Below are positions 17,721-27,489 of a stretch of 64,000 nt of DNA, in pieces (position 1 is the stretch's first letter; each line of letters opens with the position of its first letter). Below the pieces are notes generated by a model, which was not told the DNA's origin, ran no database searches, and saw only the letters and a program-made list of their open reading frames with translations. The stretch covers positions 1,364,001 through 1,428,000 of the forward strand of contig NZ_CP104558.1 in NCBI RefSeq assembly GCF_025398035.1, in the 5' to 3' direction. The translations under genes and the position numbers were made by a program. This DNA is from Rossellomorea vietnamensis. Its GTDB lineage: Bacteria; Bacillota; Bacilli; Bacillales; Bacillaceae_B.

Positions 17721-19919
17721 TTAAGCTTCTACTGTTTTTGTATATTGTTTCTTGAATAACCCTACAAAGAACACAGCAGTCAATGCAACAAACACAATGA
17801 AGTATCCGAGCAGGATGTATAGATTCTGCCACATGAAGGCAAAATCCCCGCTTGAAATGACCGCTTTGAACGCTGACACCGAGTACGTCATCGGTAACAG
17901 TGCACTGATTGGCTGCAGTGCAGTCGGTATCAATTCGAGTGGGAATGTACCGGCACTCGTTGTTAATTGCAGAATCAAGATGATGATGGCGACGAATCGT
18001 CCCGGATCACCAAGGATTGTTACCAGCATTTGAATCAATGCCAGGAACGTAAGACTTGTAATAATAGTAGAAAGTAAGAATAATGGTACACTTTCCACTT
18101 CAAGCCCCAATCCAAAGAGTAAAATCGCTGCTGCGATCAGTGATTGGATGATCCCCACTGTCGTAAGCACTGTGAATTTACCCATGAACCAGCTCATTCC
18201 GCTGGATGGGCGGTCAGATGGTTCGCGGAGTGGATACACAATCGAGATTAGTAAAGCTCCTACAAATAGTCCAAGTGATAAGAAGTATGGAGCAAATCCC
18301 GTTCCATAGTTTGGAACATGATTGATTTTCTCATTTTTCACATCGACTGGACCCGCCATCATGTCATACGTATCGTCGTCCGCTTTGACACTGTTGGCTT
18401 CTTTTGCTGCATCTTTTAATTTCGATTCGTATTCCGTCGTTCCATCAGATAGTTTCGTTGAACCGTTTGCGAGCTCGGTTGAACCATCGGCGAGTTTCCT
18501 GGATCCGTCTGCCAGCTGATTGGAGCCATCATATACCCGGTTAAGACCTGAGCTCAGTTCATTCGCTCCTGAAGCAAGACCTACCGTTCCCTGGTATACG
18601 TCTCCAAGTTTCTGATTTAATAAACCGTAGTTTTCCACCACTTTGTTTTGACCGGCTACAAGTTGATTGGAACCTTCGTCAAGCTGTGCTGAACCGGCAA
18701 CAAGCTGATCGACACCGCCTTGTAGTTTCTTTTGACCTTCATTTAATTTACCGATATTAGTTGCTAAGTCAGTTGCTCCGCCTTGTAATCCAGTAATTCC
18801 AGTGCTCAATTCACCTGTACCGGATTCAAGACCAGATGCTCCCTGCTTGATTTGACTGATTGCAGCCTTTAGTTCAGCCTGCTTTTCTTCTGGCAGGCTA
18901 CCCATGAATGGAGCCAATTCATTCTCAAGCTTGGTGGCACCTGCTCCGATTGCTTGAGCACCTGCTTGAGCACTGTCAGCTCCACCTTTCAAGGCACCGA
19001 TTTTTTCTGCAAGGGTCTGTGAACCTGCCTGTAATTTAGCCGTATTGTCCACGGCACTATCAAGCCCGGCGTCCACTTGTTCCAATCCTGCCTTGCTTTT
19101 ATCGATTCCGGCAGCAAGGGAATTCAACCCGGTTTGAACATCCTGTGTCCCTTTATATAGTTGCTGTGATTTATCCGTCATGACACCGACACCGTCAGAT
19201 AGTTCCTGAGAACCTTTAGCCAGTTTCTCGGCACCTGCACGGGTTTTGGCCACACCGTCTGTCATTTCGACGTTCTTTTCAGCAAGGACTGCTAAATTGT
19301 CTTTTAGCTTCTTGGCACCTTGAGAAAGATCAATGGCCCCGTTGTTGATTTCGCCCGCTTTATCGCTGGCGGTCTTGAAACCATCTCCCATTTCCTGAAT
19401 CTTATCAAACATGGTTTCGGCATACGTTTCTGAAACGGATTTAGAAAGACTCGCTTTGATCTCTTTCATGGCCGTATCCCCGATTTGAGCAGATAAGAAG
19501 TTAAAGCTTTCATTTGGTACATATTTCAGCGAAAGCTTTTGAGGATGATCTTCTAACAGCGTTGTGCCATTTTCAGAGAAGTCCTCTGGAATTTCTACAA
19601 GCATATAGTAGTCTTGTTTCTCCAGATTCTTGTACCCTTCTTTTTTATCCACGAAATGAAAATCGAACTGATCGCTTTCCTTCAGCTTATCAACAAGCTC
19701 CGATCCGATATGCAACTCCTTGCCGTCAAACTCTGCTCCCTGGTCACTGTTCACAACAGCTACAGGAAGATCCGAAAGCTGCTCGTATGGATCCCAGAAT
19801 GCCCAAAGGAACATGCCACTGTACAGTACAGGAATAAAGAGCACGGCTAATATTGGAATGAGCAGCTTCTTGTTGCGAAAAATCGCTTTGAATTCTGAAC
19901 CAATAAATGATTTCTTCAT
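17721..19919 (-). CDS. yhgE: YhgE/Pip-family membrane protein
   Basis: A 732-residue protein. One transmembrane helix lies near residues 20-40, a conserved extracellular N-terminal domain contains LPVAVVNSDQGAEFDG, a long region of about residues 170-500 has repeating coiled segments of the type LxxGxxxLxxG, and five helices form a C-terminal ABC-2-like membrane block. B. subtilis YhgE and lactococcal Pip (phage infection protein) have this build, as does the type VII secretion component EsaA. The gene follows the TetR gene yhgD on the same strand. Two matching palindromes lie in front of it, suggesting repression by YhgD. Confidence 0.9.
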   Translation of the reverse strand: MKKSFIGSEFKAIFRNKKLLIPILAVLFIPVLYSGMFLWAFWDPYEQLSDLPVAVVNSDQGAEFDGKELHIGSELVDKLKESDQFDFHFVDKKEGYKNLEKQDYYMLVEIPEDFSENGTTLLEDHPQKLSLKYVPNESFNFLSAQIGDTAMKEIKASLSKSVSETYAETMFDKIQEMGDGFKTASDKAGEINNGAIDLSQGAKKLKDNLAVLAEKNVEMTDGVAKTRAGAEKLAKGSQELSDGVGVMTDKSQQLYKGTQDVQTGLNSLAAGIDKSKAGLEQVDAGLDSAVDNTAKLQAGSQTLAEKIGALKGGADSAQAGAQAIGAGATKLENELAPFMGSLPEEKQAELKAAISQIKQGASGLESGTGELSTGITGLQGGATDLATNIGKLNEGQKKLQGGVDQLVAGSAQLDEGSNQLVAGQNKVVENYGLLNQKLGDVYQGTVGLASGANELSSGLNRVYDGSNQLADGSRKLADGSTELANGSTKLSDGTTEYESKLKDAAKEANSVKADDDTYDMMAGPVDVKNEKINHVPNYGTGFAPYFLSLGLFVGALLISIVYPLREPSDRPSSGMSWFMGKFTVLTTVGIIQSLIAAAILLFGLGLEVESVPLFLLSTIITSLTFLALIQMLVTILGDPGRFVAIIILILQLTTSAGTFPLELIPTALQPISALLPMTYSVSAFKAVISSGDFAFMWQNLYILLGYFIVFVALTAVFFVGLFKKQYTKTVEA

Positions 19920-19955
19920 ATTATCCTCCTATTGTTATTCAAATGATTGAACTAT

Positions 19956-19978
19956 TGACCAATAAGCCCAAACGGTCA
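19956..19978 (-). promoter_or_regulatory. Putative YhgD operator 1, upstream of yhgE
   Basis: A 23-bp site with ends TGACC and GGTCA, 37 bp before the yhgE start. Read on the minus strand it begins TGACCGTTTG, also found at 20636 in front of yhgD. Confidence 0.6.
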
Positions 19979-19997
19979 TTGAAAGGTAAAAAATAAA

Positions 19998-20020
19998 TGA
20001 CTATTTTATTCAATTGGTCA
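19998..20020 (-). promoter_or_regulatory. Putative YhgD operator 2, upstream of yhgE
   Basis: A second 23-bp site with ends TGACT and GGTCA, sharing the ATTGGTCA half with operator 1 (read on the minus strand). Confidence 0.6.
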
Positions 20021-20044
20021 TTTTTTCCTAAAAATTAAGGACTA

Positions 20045-20617
20045 TCAATTTGATAACCCTTTAATGATATATAGCTCAAACAGATTGGCTATTTCATCTT
20101 TATCAAGTGGACCATGTGCACGTTCCCAATCGAAGATCAATGAAACGTATAGCTTCAATAGGACGAATGCTGTCATTTCCGGGTTGCAGGGCTTAATAGC
20201 TCCTGAGGAAACGGCCTTTTCTATTCGGCGACTCAAAAATTCTATGACCACTTCTTCCATGCGGTCAATGACCTCGGATACAGCAGGCGTTCCCATTTCA
20301 CGGGCTTCTTGATATAACTTGATCGTCAGCTTATGCTCTTTGCGAAATTCGAGAAGACGAAACAACGCGCGGTGGACATTTTCAGAAAATGTAGCTTCCG
20401 GATCAATCACTTCTTCTGCTTCAAAGGTCATTTCATTAATTAACGATGAAACAATCTCGTCGAATAATTCTTCCTTATTCTTAAAGAACGTATAAATCGT
20501 TCCTTTTCCCACATTCGCTATTTTAGCTACTTGATCCATCGTTGTGGCCTTATACCCAAACAAGGAAAAAGAATTGGTAGCCGCCTCGAGGATCTGTTTC
20601 CTTCGATCAATCGCCAT
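20045..20617 (-). CDS. yhgD: TetR-family regulator YhgD
   Basis: A 190-residue TetR-type repressor, one residue from the length of B. subtilis YhgD. The N-terminal helix-turn-helix is TTMDQVAKIANVGKGTIYTFF; the C-terminal ligand domain is all-helical. The ATG at 20617 has GGAGTGAG upstream. It precedes yhgE by 125 bp on the same strand. Matching 23-bp palindromes lie before both genes, so autoregulation and repression of yhgE are likely (inference). The inducing ligand is unknown; envelope-active compounds are plausible given YhgE. Confidence 0.9.
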   Translation of the reverse strand: MAIDRRKQILEAATNSFSLFGYKATTMDQVAKIANVGKGTIYTFFKNKEELFDEIVSSLINEMTFEAEEVIDPEATFSENVHRALFRLLEFRKEHKLTIKLYQEAREMGTPAVSEVIDRMEEVVIEFLSRRIEKAVSSGAIKPCNPEMTAFVLLKLYVSLIFDWERAHGPLDKDEIANLFELYIIKGLSN

Positions 20618-20643
20618 GAACTCACTCCTTCCATTTGACCGTT

Positions 20644-20666
20644 TGACTATATTTGTAATTTAGTCA
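20644..20666 (-). promoter_or_regulatory. Putative YhgD operator 3, upstream of yhgD
   Basis: A 23-bp site with ends TGACT and AGTCA, 26 bp before the yhgD start. The upstream TGACCGTTTG (20636-20645) overlaps its left edge and repeats the start of operator 1. Confidence 0.6.
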
Positions 20667-20805
20667 TTTTGTTAACATTGATAAATTTATCACATCTTCG
20701 ATCATTACACAAGTGATATTTTTCATTTTCTTTATCCCCGTTCTTTCATATCGAATAAGCCCTGTTGAATAGGCTATAGGTATAAGACCGTTCAGGAGGT
20801 GTCCT

Positions 20806-22212
20806 ATGAATATTTACGTAGTGAAAAGCGGGGATTCACTCTGGTCGATCGCATCGAGGTACGGGGTTGAGGTGAACCAGATCGCTTATGGAAATCAATT
20901 AAAGAATCCCAATATACTCGTTATCGGACAAAGCCTTCTCATCCCGGAACCATTAAAAGAATATATTGTTCAGCCAGGCGATACGTTGTATAAGATCAGT
21001 CAACAGTATCAAGTGGACCTCAATGAACTACAGACATTCAATCAGATTTCTGACCCCTCCACACTATTTATCGGTCAGTTGATCGTCATGCCCGCTTTCA
21101 TTCACAGGGTTCGAACAGGCGATACCCTTTATACCATTTCCTATAATTATAAAGTTCCCATACAAGAGATTTTGAATGCGAATGCCATCTCGAATCCTTC
21201 CCTTATCTACCCTAATCAACAAATTCGGATCCCGAACACGAAACCGGTGATCGAGGTGAATGCCTACATCACGAGGACGGATAGTCAAGGAGTGGCCGAA
21301 GTGAATGGGCTGGGAAGCTACTTCACTTACCTTGCTCCTTTCACCCATTCCATTACAAAAGAAGGGACGATTACAGAACTGAACGATACCGGTCTGATAT
21401 CGGCTGCGGATCATCAACATGTCGATCCCCTATTGGTTCTGACCAATTATGTAGACGGCAAATTCAACTCCGATCTTGTTGCCACGATCTTAAGGAGCAA
21501 TTCACTGCAAAATACGTTACTCTCTTCCATTCAGGAGAAAATGGAAGCAAAGGGTTATAAAGGCTTGAACATAGATTTCGAATACGTTTACCCCGAAGAC
21601 CGGGAAAATTATAATGCCTTTTTAAAGAGGACGGTCTCAGCATTAAAACCAAAAGGCTATTCTGTCTCAACGGCACTCGCACCGAAAATCAAGGGAGATC
21701 AGAAAGGTCTGTTATACGAAGCCCATGACTATAAGGCTCACGGGGAAATTGTCGACTTTGTTGTCCTTATGACTTATGAGTGGGGATGGGCAGGGGGAAA
21801 ACCATGGGCGATCGCACCCATTAATGAAGTGAAAAAAGTACTGGACTACGCCGTAACGGTCATCCCCCGCAATAAAATCCTCATGGGGGCTCCCTTATAT
21901 GGCCGTGACTGGAAAATACCATGGGTGGATGGGACCTTTGCGAAATCCGTCTCTCCCCAGGGGGCCATAGACCTTGCAAGCAAATACGGGGTCCGCATTC
22001 AATATAATGATCAGTATCAGTCTCCATTCTTCAAGTATTGGGATGAGAACGGGCAGCAGCATGAAGTCTGGTTTGAAGATGCAAGAAGCATGCTGGCAAA
22101 ACAAAGTGTGGTGAACGACTATCGATTAAGGGGGCTGAGCTACTGGGTGCTGGGTTCTGCCTTTCCACAGAACTGGGTGCTTCAGCATTCCAGATATCGG
22201 GTAGTGAAGTAG
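20806..22212 (+). CDS. LysM-GH18 spore cortex-lytic N-acetylglucosaminidase (SleL/YaaH-like)
   Basis: A 468-residue protein with three N-terminal LysM domains (about residues 2-46, 52-95 and 98-143, each opening with a VxxGDTLxxI-type motif) and a glycosyl hydrolase 18 domain (about 155-465). The catalytic glutamate is in GLNIDFEYV, the variant of DxxDxDxE seen in SleL/YaaH. These enzymes cleave cortex muramic-lactam peptidoglycan in germination and are sporulation-expressed. B. subtilis YaaH and YdhD are relatives; an extra LysM compared with the two of YaaH is notable. CAGGAGGTG precedes the ATG. It has no secretion signal, as in YaaH. Confidence 0.9.
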   Translation: MNIYVVKSGDSLWSIASRYGVEVNQIAYGNQLKNPNILVIGQSLLIPEPLKEYIVQPGDTLYKISQQYQVDLNELQTFNQISDPSTLFIGQLIVMPAFIHRVRTGDTLYTISYNYKVPIQEILNANAISNPSLIYPNQQIRIPNTKPVIEVNAYITRTDSQGVAEVNGLGSYFTYLAPFTHSITKEGTITELNDTGLISAADHQHVDPLLVLTNYVDGKFNSDLVATILRSNSLQNTLLSSIQEKMEAKGYKGLNIDFEYVYPEDRENYNAFLKRTVSALKPKGYSVSTALAPKIKGDQKGLLYEAHDYKAHGEIVDFVVLMTYEWGWAGGKPWAIAPINEVKKVLDYAVTVIPRNKILMGAPLYGRDWKIPWVDGTFAKSVSPQGAIDLASKYGVRIQYNDQYQSPFFKYWDENGQQHEVWFEDARSMLAKQSVVNDYRLRGLSYWVLGSAFPQNWVLQHSRYRVVK

Positions 22213-22215
22213 GAT

Positions 22216-22236
22216 GCACCTTCAACCCGAGGGTGC
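22216..22236 (+). terminator. Terminator of the sleL-like gene
   Basis: Stem GCACCTT/AGGGTGC (one G-U pair) with a 7-nt loop, followed by TTTCTTTC. Confidence 0.7.
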
Positions 22237-22291
22237 TTTCTTTCATCTGGAAAGTGAGGCATAGAGAATATTCAGCATGCCCCTCAAAAAA

Positions 22292-22317
22292 AAGACCACC
22301 AGTTTCCCGGCAGTCTT
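22292..22317 (-). terminator. Terminator of the hemEHY operon
   Basis: Imperfect stem AAGAC..CC / GG..GTCTT with a T8 tract on the minus strand, 10 nt past the hemY stop. Confidence 0.6.
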
Positions 22318-22327
22318 CCGAAAATAA

Positions 22328-23734
22328 TCAGTTCAAGAAATCCAACACTTTTGCAACGGTCCTCTCCCCCTGCCCGATGCAGTCGGGAATACTCACTCCA
22401 TCATATGAACTCCCAGCGATGAATATCCCCGGCAAAGTAGCCTCTGCTTGCTCATACATACGTTGAATACGTTCCCTGTGCCCCACCGTGTATTGAGGCA
22501 TGGAATTTTTATAACGTGAGACAATCGTGAAATCAGGGGGACCATCAATTTCCATGATTTTACTCAAGTCATCAAGCACGATCTGTTCGATGTGGTCATC
22601 GGACAGATCCACGATGGTTTCGTCACCGGACTTGCCAAGGTAGCAACGCAATAATGCTTTCCCTTCCGGAGCCGTGTGTGGCCATTTTTTATGTGTCCAC
22701 GTTCCAGCAGTCAGGGAGTAATCGCTATTTCTGGAAACCAGGAACTCTGTCCCTGCGATATCTTTTTTTATGGCCTCTTGTGAGAATCCCATTGCAACCG
22801 TCGCCACTGACGTAGCAGGCATCTCCTTTAAGAAATGTAAGAACGGATAGGAGGGGAACATGGATTGCAATACGTGATGGGGAGTCGTGACGATGACGCT
22901 GTCTGCCTCCATTTGATCCCCGTTCGTGAAGGTGACGGTATAATCACCGCTGATCTCTTTTTCTATATTCGTAACCTTCATGCTTTTGTATACGGTATTT
23001 GGTTCCAAACCAGCTTCCATGGCATCAATCAATGATTGAAGACCCCCGGTAAAAGTCAGGAAGTTCCCTTCTTCGTTCGCTTCCCCCGCTTGTCCGCTCT
23101 TTTTGATGCCTGCTATTAAACTGCGATGTTTCTGTTCCAATTCATAGAGTTGCGGAAATGTAGACATTAAGCTTAATTGATCGATATCCCCGGCGAATAT
23201 GCCCGTTAAGAGCGGTTCGATCAAATGGTCAACCACTTCATCCCCCATTCTCCTTCTGAAGAATTTCCCCAATGACTGATCTTCTCTTTCCTGGGAACGT
23301 GGAAGGATAAAATCCGCTGCAGCCCTCATTTTTCCTGATAGTGAAAATAAACTTGTCGTGATGAAAGGGGCGATTTGGGTTGGAATCCCTACGATGGATC
23401 CCCCGGGAATTGGATAGAGTTCACCACCGGCTATACAGTAGGACGTGCCTTTCTTATTTCGGACGAGCTTGTCCTCCATACCCAGTTTTTCCGCTAAACG
23501 GGAGATTTCCGTTTTGCTCGATAAACAAGAATCCGGTCCTTTTTCGATGATATAGCCGTCTTTTTTGAGGGTTTGGACCTTCCCACCCAATCGGTGGGTG
23601 GCTTCTACCAGTTTTACTTCGATGGGGAGATTCTCTTCCTTGATTTTCTGTTGCAGATAGTAGGCTGTGGTTAAACCAGTGATCCCTCCACCTACGACTA
23701 CAACCTTTTTGTTTTGTTGTTCCAACACGTTCAT
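22328..23734 (-). CDS. hemY: Coproporphyrinogen III oxidase (protoporphyrinogen-oxidase family)
   Basis: An FAD flavoprotein of about 468 residues. The dinucleotide-binding motif is VVVVGGGITGLTTAYYL at the N-terminus; the C-terminus carries the FAD-contact segment AGSSYDGVSIPDCIGQGE. In Gram-positive bacteria it oxidises coproporphyrinogen III to coproporphyrin III, the substrate of HemH. The ATG at 23734 is close to AGAAGG, and a GTG at 23728 has better spacing; the ATG at 23767 has no ribosome site. It is last gene of hemE-hemH-hemY. Confidence 0.93.
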   Translation of the reverse strand: MNVLEQQNKKVVVVGGGITGLTTAYYLQQKIKEENLPIEVKLVEATHRLGGKVQTLKKDGYIIEKGPDSCLSSKTEISRLAEKLGMEDKLVRNKKGTSYCIAGGELYPIPGGSIVGIPTQIAPFITTSLFSLSGKMRAAADFILPRSQEREDQSLGKFFRRRMGDEVVDHLIEPLLTGIFAGDIDQLSLMSTFPQLYELEQKHRSLIAGIKKSGQAGEANEEGNFLTFTGGLQSLIDAMEAGLEPNTVYKSMKVTNIEKEISGDYTVTFTNGDQMEADSVIVTTPHHVLQSMFPSYPFLHFLKEMPATSVATVAMGFSQEAIKKDIAGTEFLVSRNSDYSLTAGTWTHKKWPHTAPEGKALLRCYLGKSGDETIVDLSDDHIEQIVLDDLSKIMEIDGPPDFTIVSRYKNSMPQYTVGHRERIQRMYEQAEATLPGIFIAGSSYDGVSIPDCIGQGERTVAKVLDFLN

Positions 23735-23774
23735 CGCCTTCTTTAACAAAATATCTTCATATCCCATAATAGAG

Positions 23775-23818
23775 AAGGACTAAAGCGCTTGAGAGTGAAC
23801 CCACTCGCTTCAGTCCTT
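23775..23818 (-). other. Long inverted repeat between hemH and hemY
   Basis: Outer arms AAGGACT / AGTCCTT (23775-23781 / 23812-23818) continue inward through paired AAAGCG/CGCTTC and ACTC-type segments. No clean T tract follows, so it may attenuate or stabilise the operon mRNA rather than terminate it. Confidence 0.5.
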
Positions 23819-23842
23819 CGGTGTACAGCCAAAAACGGGAAA

Positions 23843-24775
23843 CTATTTTTTAAGGTGTTTTAACACGACATCTGCCATGGCATCAATGAATTCCGGTTTG
23901 GCGTTCGGCATTTCCGGACGATAGTAAGAAGCTCCGATATCATCTGTTACGACTTTACATTCATAATCATTGTCATAGAGTACTTCAAGGTGATCAGCCA
24001 CAAACCCTACCGGTGTATAAACAAAAGTAGTGTAGCCCTTTTCCTTGTGAAGATCCCTTGTCAGATCCTGGACGTCAGGACCGATCCATGGGTCGGGAGT
24101 GTTCCCTTCACTTTGCCAGCCTACTGCATATTCCGTAACACCGGCTCCCTCTGCGATCATTTTCGCCGTTTCCTCTAATTGCTTCGGATAAGGATCTCCG
24201 GATTGCAGAATGCGTTCAGGAAGGCTGTGTGCAGAGACAATGAGCACCGCTTTATTTCGCTCTTCATCACTCATGTTTGCAAAGGTCTCCTTCACCCGGT
24301 CTACCCAGTACTGTATGAATTTAGGTTCCTCATACCAGCTTTCGATCGCTGTGATCGTTGGACCGCCAAGCTTTTCCGCCGTCTCTTTCGCTCGTCCATT
24401 GTACGATTTGACGCTGAACGTTGAGAAATGAGGGGCGAGTACGATGGAAACCGCTTCTTCAATGCCGTCATGATGCATTTGTTCGACTGCATCTTCTACG
24501 AACGGTTCGATATGCTTTAACCCAAGATACATTTTAAATTCAATGTTGTCTTGAACCGCATTTAAACGTTCCTCCAGGCTTTTCGCCTGATCGAGGGTGA
24601 TCTTCGCCAGTGGGGAAATCCCCCCGATGGCCTCGTAACGTCCACGCAGGTCTTCAAGCAGTTCACTGGAAGGGACTCTTCCATGGCGGATATGTGTATA
24701 GTAGCGTTCCAGATCTTCTTCTTTATATGGTGTACCATAGGCCATCACCAATAGACCCATTTTCTTCTTTGACAT
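23843..24775 (-). CDS. hemH: Coproporphyrin III ferrochelatase
   Basis: A 310-residue ferrochelatase, the exact length of the B. subtilis enzyme. It carries the metal-site histidine in [10 protein letters not shown] and the acidic partner in [15 protein letters not shown]. It inserts Fe2+ into coproporphyrin III in the cytoplasm. The ATG at 24775 has GAGGTG upstream. It lies between hemE and hemY, all on the minus strand. Confidence 0.95.
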   Translation of the reverse strand: MSKKKMGLLVMAYGTPYKEEDLERYYTHIRHGRVPSSELLEDLRGRYEAIGGISPLAKITLDQAKSLEERLNAVQDNIEFKMYLGLKHIEPFVEDAVEQMHHDGIEEAVSIVLAPHFSTFSVKSYNGRAKETAEKLGGPTITAIESWYEEPKFIQYWVDRVKETFANMSDEERNKAVLIVSAHSLPERILQSGDPYPKQLEETAKMIAEGAGVTEYAVGWQSEGNTPDPWIGPDVQDLTRDLHKEKGYTTFVYTPVGFVADHLEVLYDNDYECKVVTDDIGASYYRPEMPNAKPEFIDAMADVVLKHLKK

Positions 24776-24865
24776 CCCATTTCACCTCATTATCAGTTTC
24801 ATACATTACATTATTGTGCCATGTTTCTTTCACAGAATCCATTTATGGACATGTGTGAATGTTCT

Positions 24866-25894
24866 CTACCTGGCACTGTATTCATGCACAAAGGCTGCTA
24901 ATCGCTTTAGTGTGTCTGGATTGACTTGAGGGAATACTCCATGTCCGAGATTGAAGATGTGACTCAGGTCCTTCCCTTGATCCAGAATCTCTTTGGCTTT
25001 TTCTTCAATTACGTCCCATGGTGCCAGCAGGATCGCAGGATCCAGATTACCCATCACCGTTTTGGAGATGCCTCTTTCCCTTGCTTCCTTGATCGGCAAT
25101 CTCCAATCAAGTCCGACTACATCGATGGGGAGATCATGCCATTCATTCGCAAGGTGGCTTGCTCCGACACCAAACATGATCAATGGTACATTCTCTTCCT
25201 TCAGTTCATTAAAGATTCTTTCCATGACCGGCTTGATGAATGTGCGATAATCCTGTACATTCAATGCACCTACCCAGGAATCGAATATTTGGAAGGCAGA
25301 CGCCCCTGCTTTGATTTGGGCTTTTCCATAGGTGATGGTCATCGCTGCCAATTTATCCATTAAAGCAAACCAGGCTTGCGGTTCTGCATACATGAACGCT
25401 TTTGTTTTATTATAGTTTTTGGAAGGGCCGCCTTCAATCATATAGCTTGCCATCGTAAATGGAGCACCGGCAAAGCCGATCAATGGGACCGACAATTGTT
25501 CCTGTGTCAATAATTTGATTGTGTCCAATACGTAAGGAACATCCTGTTCAGGATTGATTTCCCCAAGCTTTTCAACATCCGCAGTGGTACGGATGGGATT
25601 ATCGATCACAGGACCGATGCCTGATTTGATCTCGACATCCACTCCAATTGAAGGAAGTGGGGACATGATATCCTTGTAAAGGATGGCTGCATCGACATCA
25701 TATTGTTCCACAGGCAGCCTTGTCACATATGCACAAAGTTCAGGCTGGTGCGTGATTTCAAAGAGAGAGTATTTCTCCTTGATTTTCCTGTATTCAGGCT
25801 GTGAACGACCCGCTTGTCTCATATACCAAACCGGAGTATAATCCGTTTGCTCTCCCCTTGCCGCTCGTAAAAAAGTATCATTCATCTGTTTCAT
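24866..25894 (-). CDS. hemE: Uroporphyrinogen decarboxylase
   Basis: A 342-residue enzyme removing four carboxyl groups from uroporphyrinogen III to give coproporphyrinogen III. The family signature [16 protein letters not shown] is near the N-terminus, and [14 protein letters not shown] and the C-terminal [11 protein letters not shown] are as in B. subtilis HemE. ATG at 25894 or the in-frame ATG at 25885 could be used; both lie near AAAGG. First gene of hemEHY; 90 bp separate it from hemH. The heme-degrading hmoB is divergent. Confidence 0.95.
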   Translation of the reverse strand: MKQMNDTFLRAARGEQTDYTPVWYMRQAGRSQPEYRKIKEKYSLFEITHQPELCAYVTRLPVEQYDVDAAILYKDIMSPLPSIGVDVEIKSGIGPVIDNPIRTTADVEKLGEINPEQDVPYVLDTIKLLTQEQLSVPLIGFAGAPFTMASYMIEGGPSKNYNKTKAFMYAEPQAWFALMDKLAAMTITYGKAQIKAGASAFQIFDSWVGALNVQDYRTFIKPVMERIFNELKEENVPLIMFGVGASHLANEWHDLPIDVVGLDWRLPIKEARERGISKTVMGNLDPAILLAPWDVIEEKAKEILDQGKDLSHIFNLGHGVFPQVNPDTLKRLAAFVHEYSAR

Positions 25895-26077
25895 ACCTTT
25901 GTTCGTCCACCTTTCTATGTAACTCCATTAACCCTATTGTAAACTAATTTGAGTAGATTCTAAAATTGTCCTATATATTATTTGAACGTACAGATTGTAA
26001 CCCTTTTAAACTATAGACGTTTTAGGGAGAATTGTATAGTTTTCAAGGGAAAATGTCATAAATTTGCCGATTTTTGA

Positions 26078-26677
<600 letters not shown>

Positions 26678-26680
26678 AGA

Positions 26681-26706
26681 AACGCTGCCTGTATTCAGGC
26701 AGCGTT
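26681..26706 (+). terminator. hmoB terminator
   Basis: Perfect 11-bp stem AACGCTGCCTG / CAGGCAGCGTT with loop TATT and a following T5 tract. Confidence 0.92.
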
Positions 26707-26821
26707 TTTCTTTTCAATCTTTACAATTGCAGTGAAGGTGTACATACATAATTACAAATAATTAACAGTATACTTAATCGTATTGGTTACAGACATCCTG
26801 AATGAAAGGAGAGGAGTTCCG

Positions 26822-27397
26822 ATGAGTGAAACATGTTTGATTTTGATTGATTTTCAACAGGCATATAGTGATTCTTCACGTGGAAAGCGGAATAATCCCT
26901 GTATGGAAAAGAACGCTTATCAGCTTTTGCACGGTTGGAGAGAAAAAGCCTGGCCGGTTGTACACGTGCAACATTCTTCTTTCGATATGGAATCACCACT
27001 GCATTCAAGTTCAAGAGGTTTTGATTTTATAGAGTCTTTCCGTCCTGTACAAAAGGAAAAACATATCATTAAGCACGCCAATAGCGCTTTTATCGATACA
27101 GATCTGGATTTATTTTTAAAACGGGAAAAATATAAGTCCCTTGTTGTCATGGGGTTCACCACAAATCATGGTATATCCACCACTGTCCGTATGGCTGCGG
27201 ATCTGGGATATGAAGTGACGGTCCCTTATGATGCCACTGCATGCTTTGAAACCTATTCGTTTGACGGTTCCCTATTTTCCGCTGAAATTGTTCATGGACT
27301 GTCCCTGGCAAATCTTCACCATGAATTTGCCTCCATATCTTCAACGGATTCATTGCTATCATCAAGATTGAAATTAACGAAGCCGGTCATTTTTTAA
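26822..27397 (+). CDS. Isochorismatase-fold protein lacking the catalytic cysteine
   Basis: A 191-residue member of the cysteine hydrolase/isochorismatase superfamily. The catalytic Asp is D10 (LILIDFQ) and the Lys is K84 (IIKHANSAF). At the nucleophile position, where most relatives read NHCVSTT, this protein has glycine, G117 in FTTNHGISTT. Non-cysteine members such as EntB or PhzD hydrolyse isochorismate without it, so hydrolase activity on a vinyl ether is possible, or the protein may be non-catalytic. Start at 26822 is set by GGAGAGGAG upstream. Single-gene unit. Confidence 0.83.
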   Translation: MSETCLILIDFQQAYSDSSRGKRNNPCMEKNAYQLLHGWREKAWPVVHVQHSSFDMESPLHSSSRGFDFIESFRPVQKEKHIIKHANSAFIDTDLDLFLKREKYKSLVVMGFTTNHGISTTVRMAADLGYEVTVPYDATACFETYSFDGSLFSAEIVHGLSLANLHHEFASISSTDSLLSSRLKLTKPVIF

Positions 27398-27414
27398 TCA
27401 TCCTTTTCGCTTTT

Positions 27415-27474
27415 AGCAGAATGGGCTTAGTCAAGGGGAATGAAATCATTCCTTTTGACTAAGCCCATTCTGCT
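27415..27474. terminator. Very long bidirectional hairpin between convergent genes
   Basis: Twenty-base arms at 27415-27434 and 27455-27474 pair perfectly, and the inner 20 bases pair further, leaving almost no loop. T-rich sequence lies at both ends. Confidence 0.8.
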
Positions 27475-27489
27475 TTCTTCCTTTCATCT

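Noticed and set aside
23775..23818. Terminator between hemH and hemY
   Set aside because: The hairpin is long but no T tract follows, and the hem genes are normally one operon; listed only as an inverted repeat.
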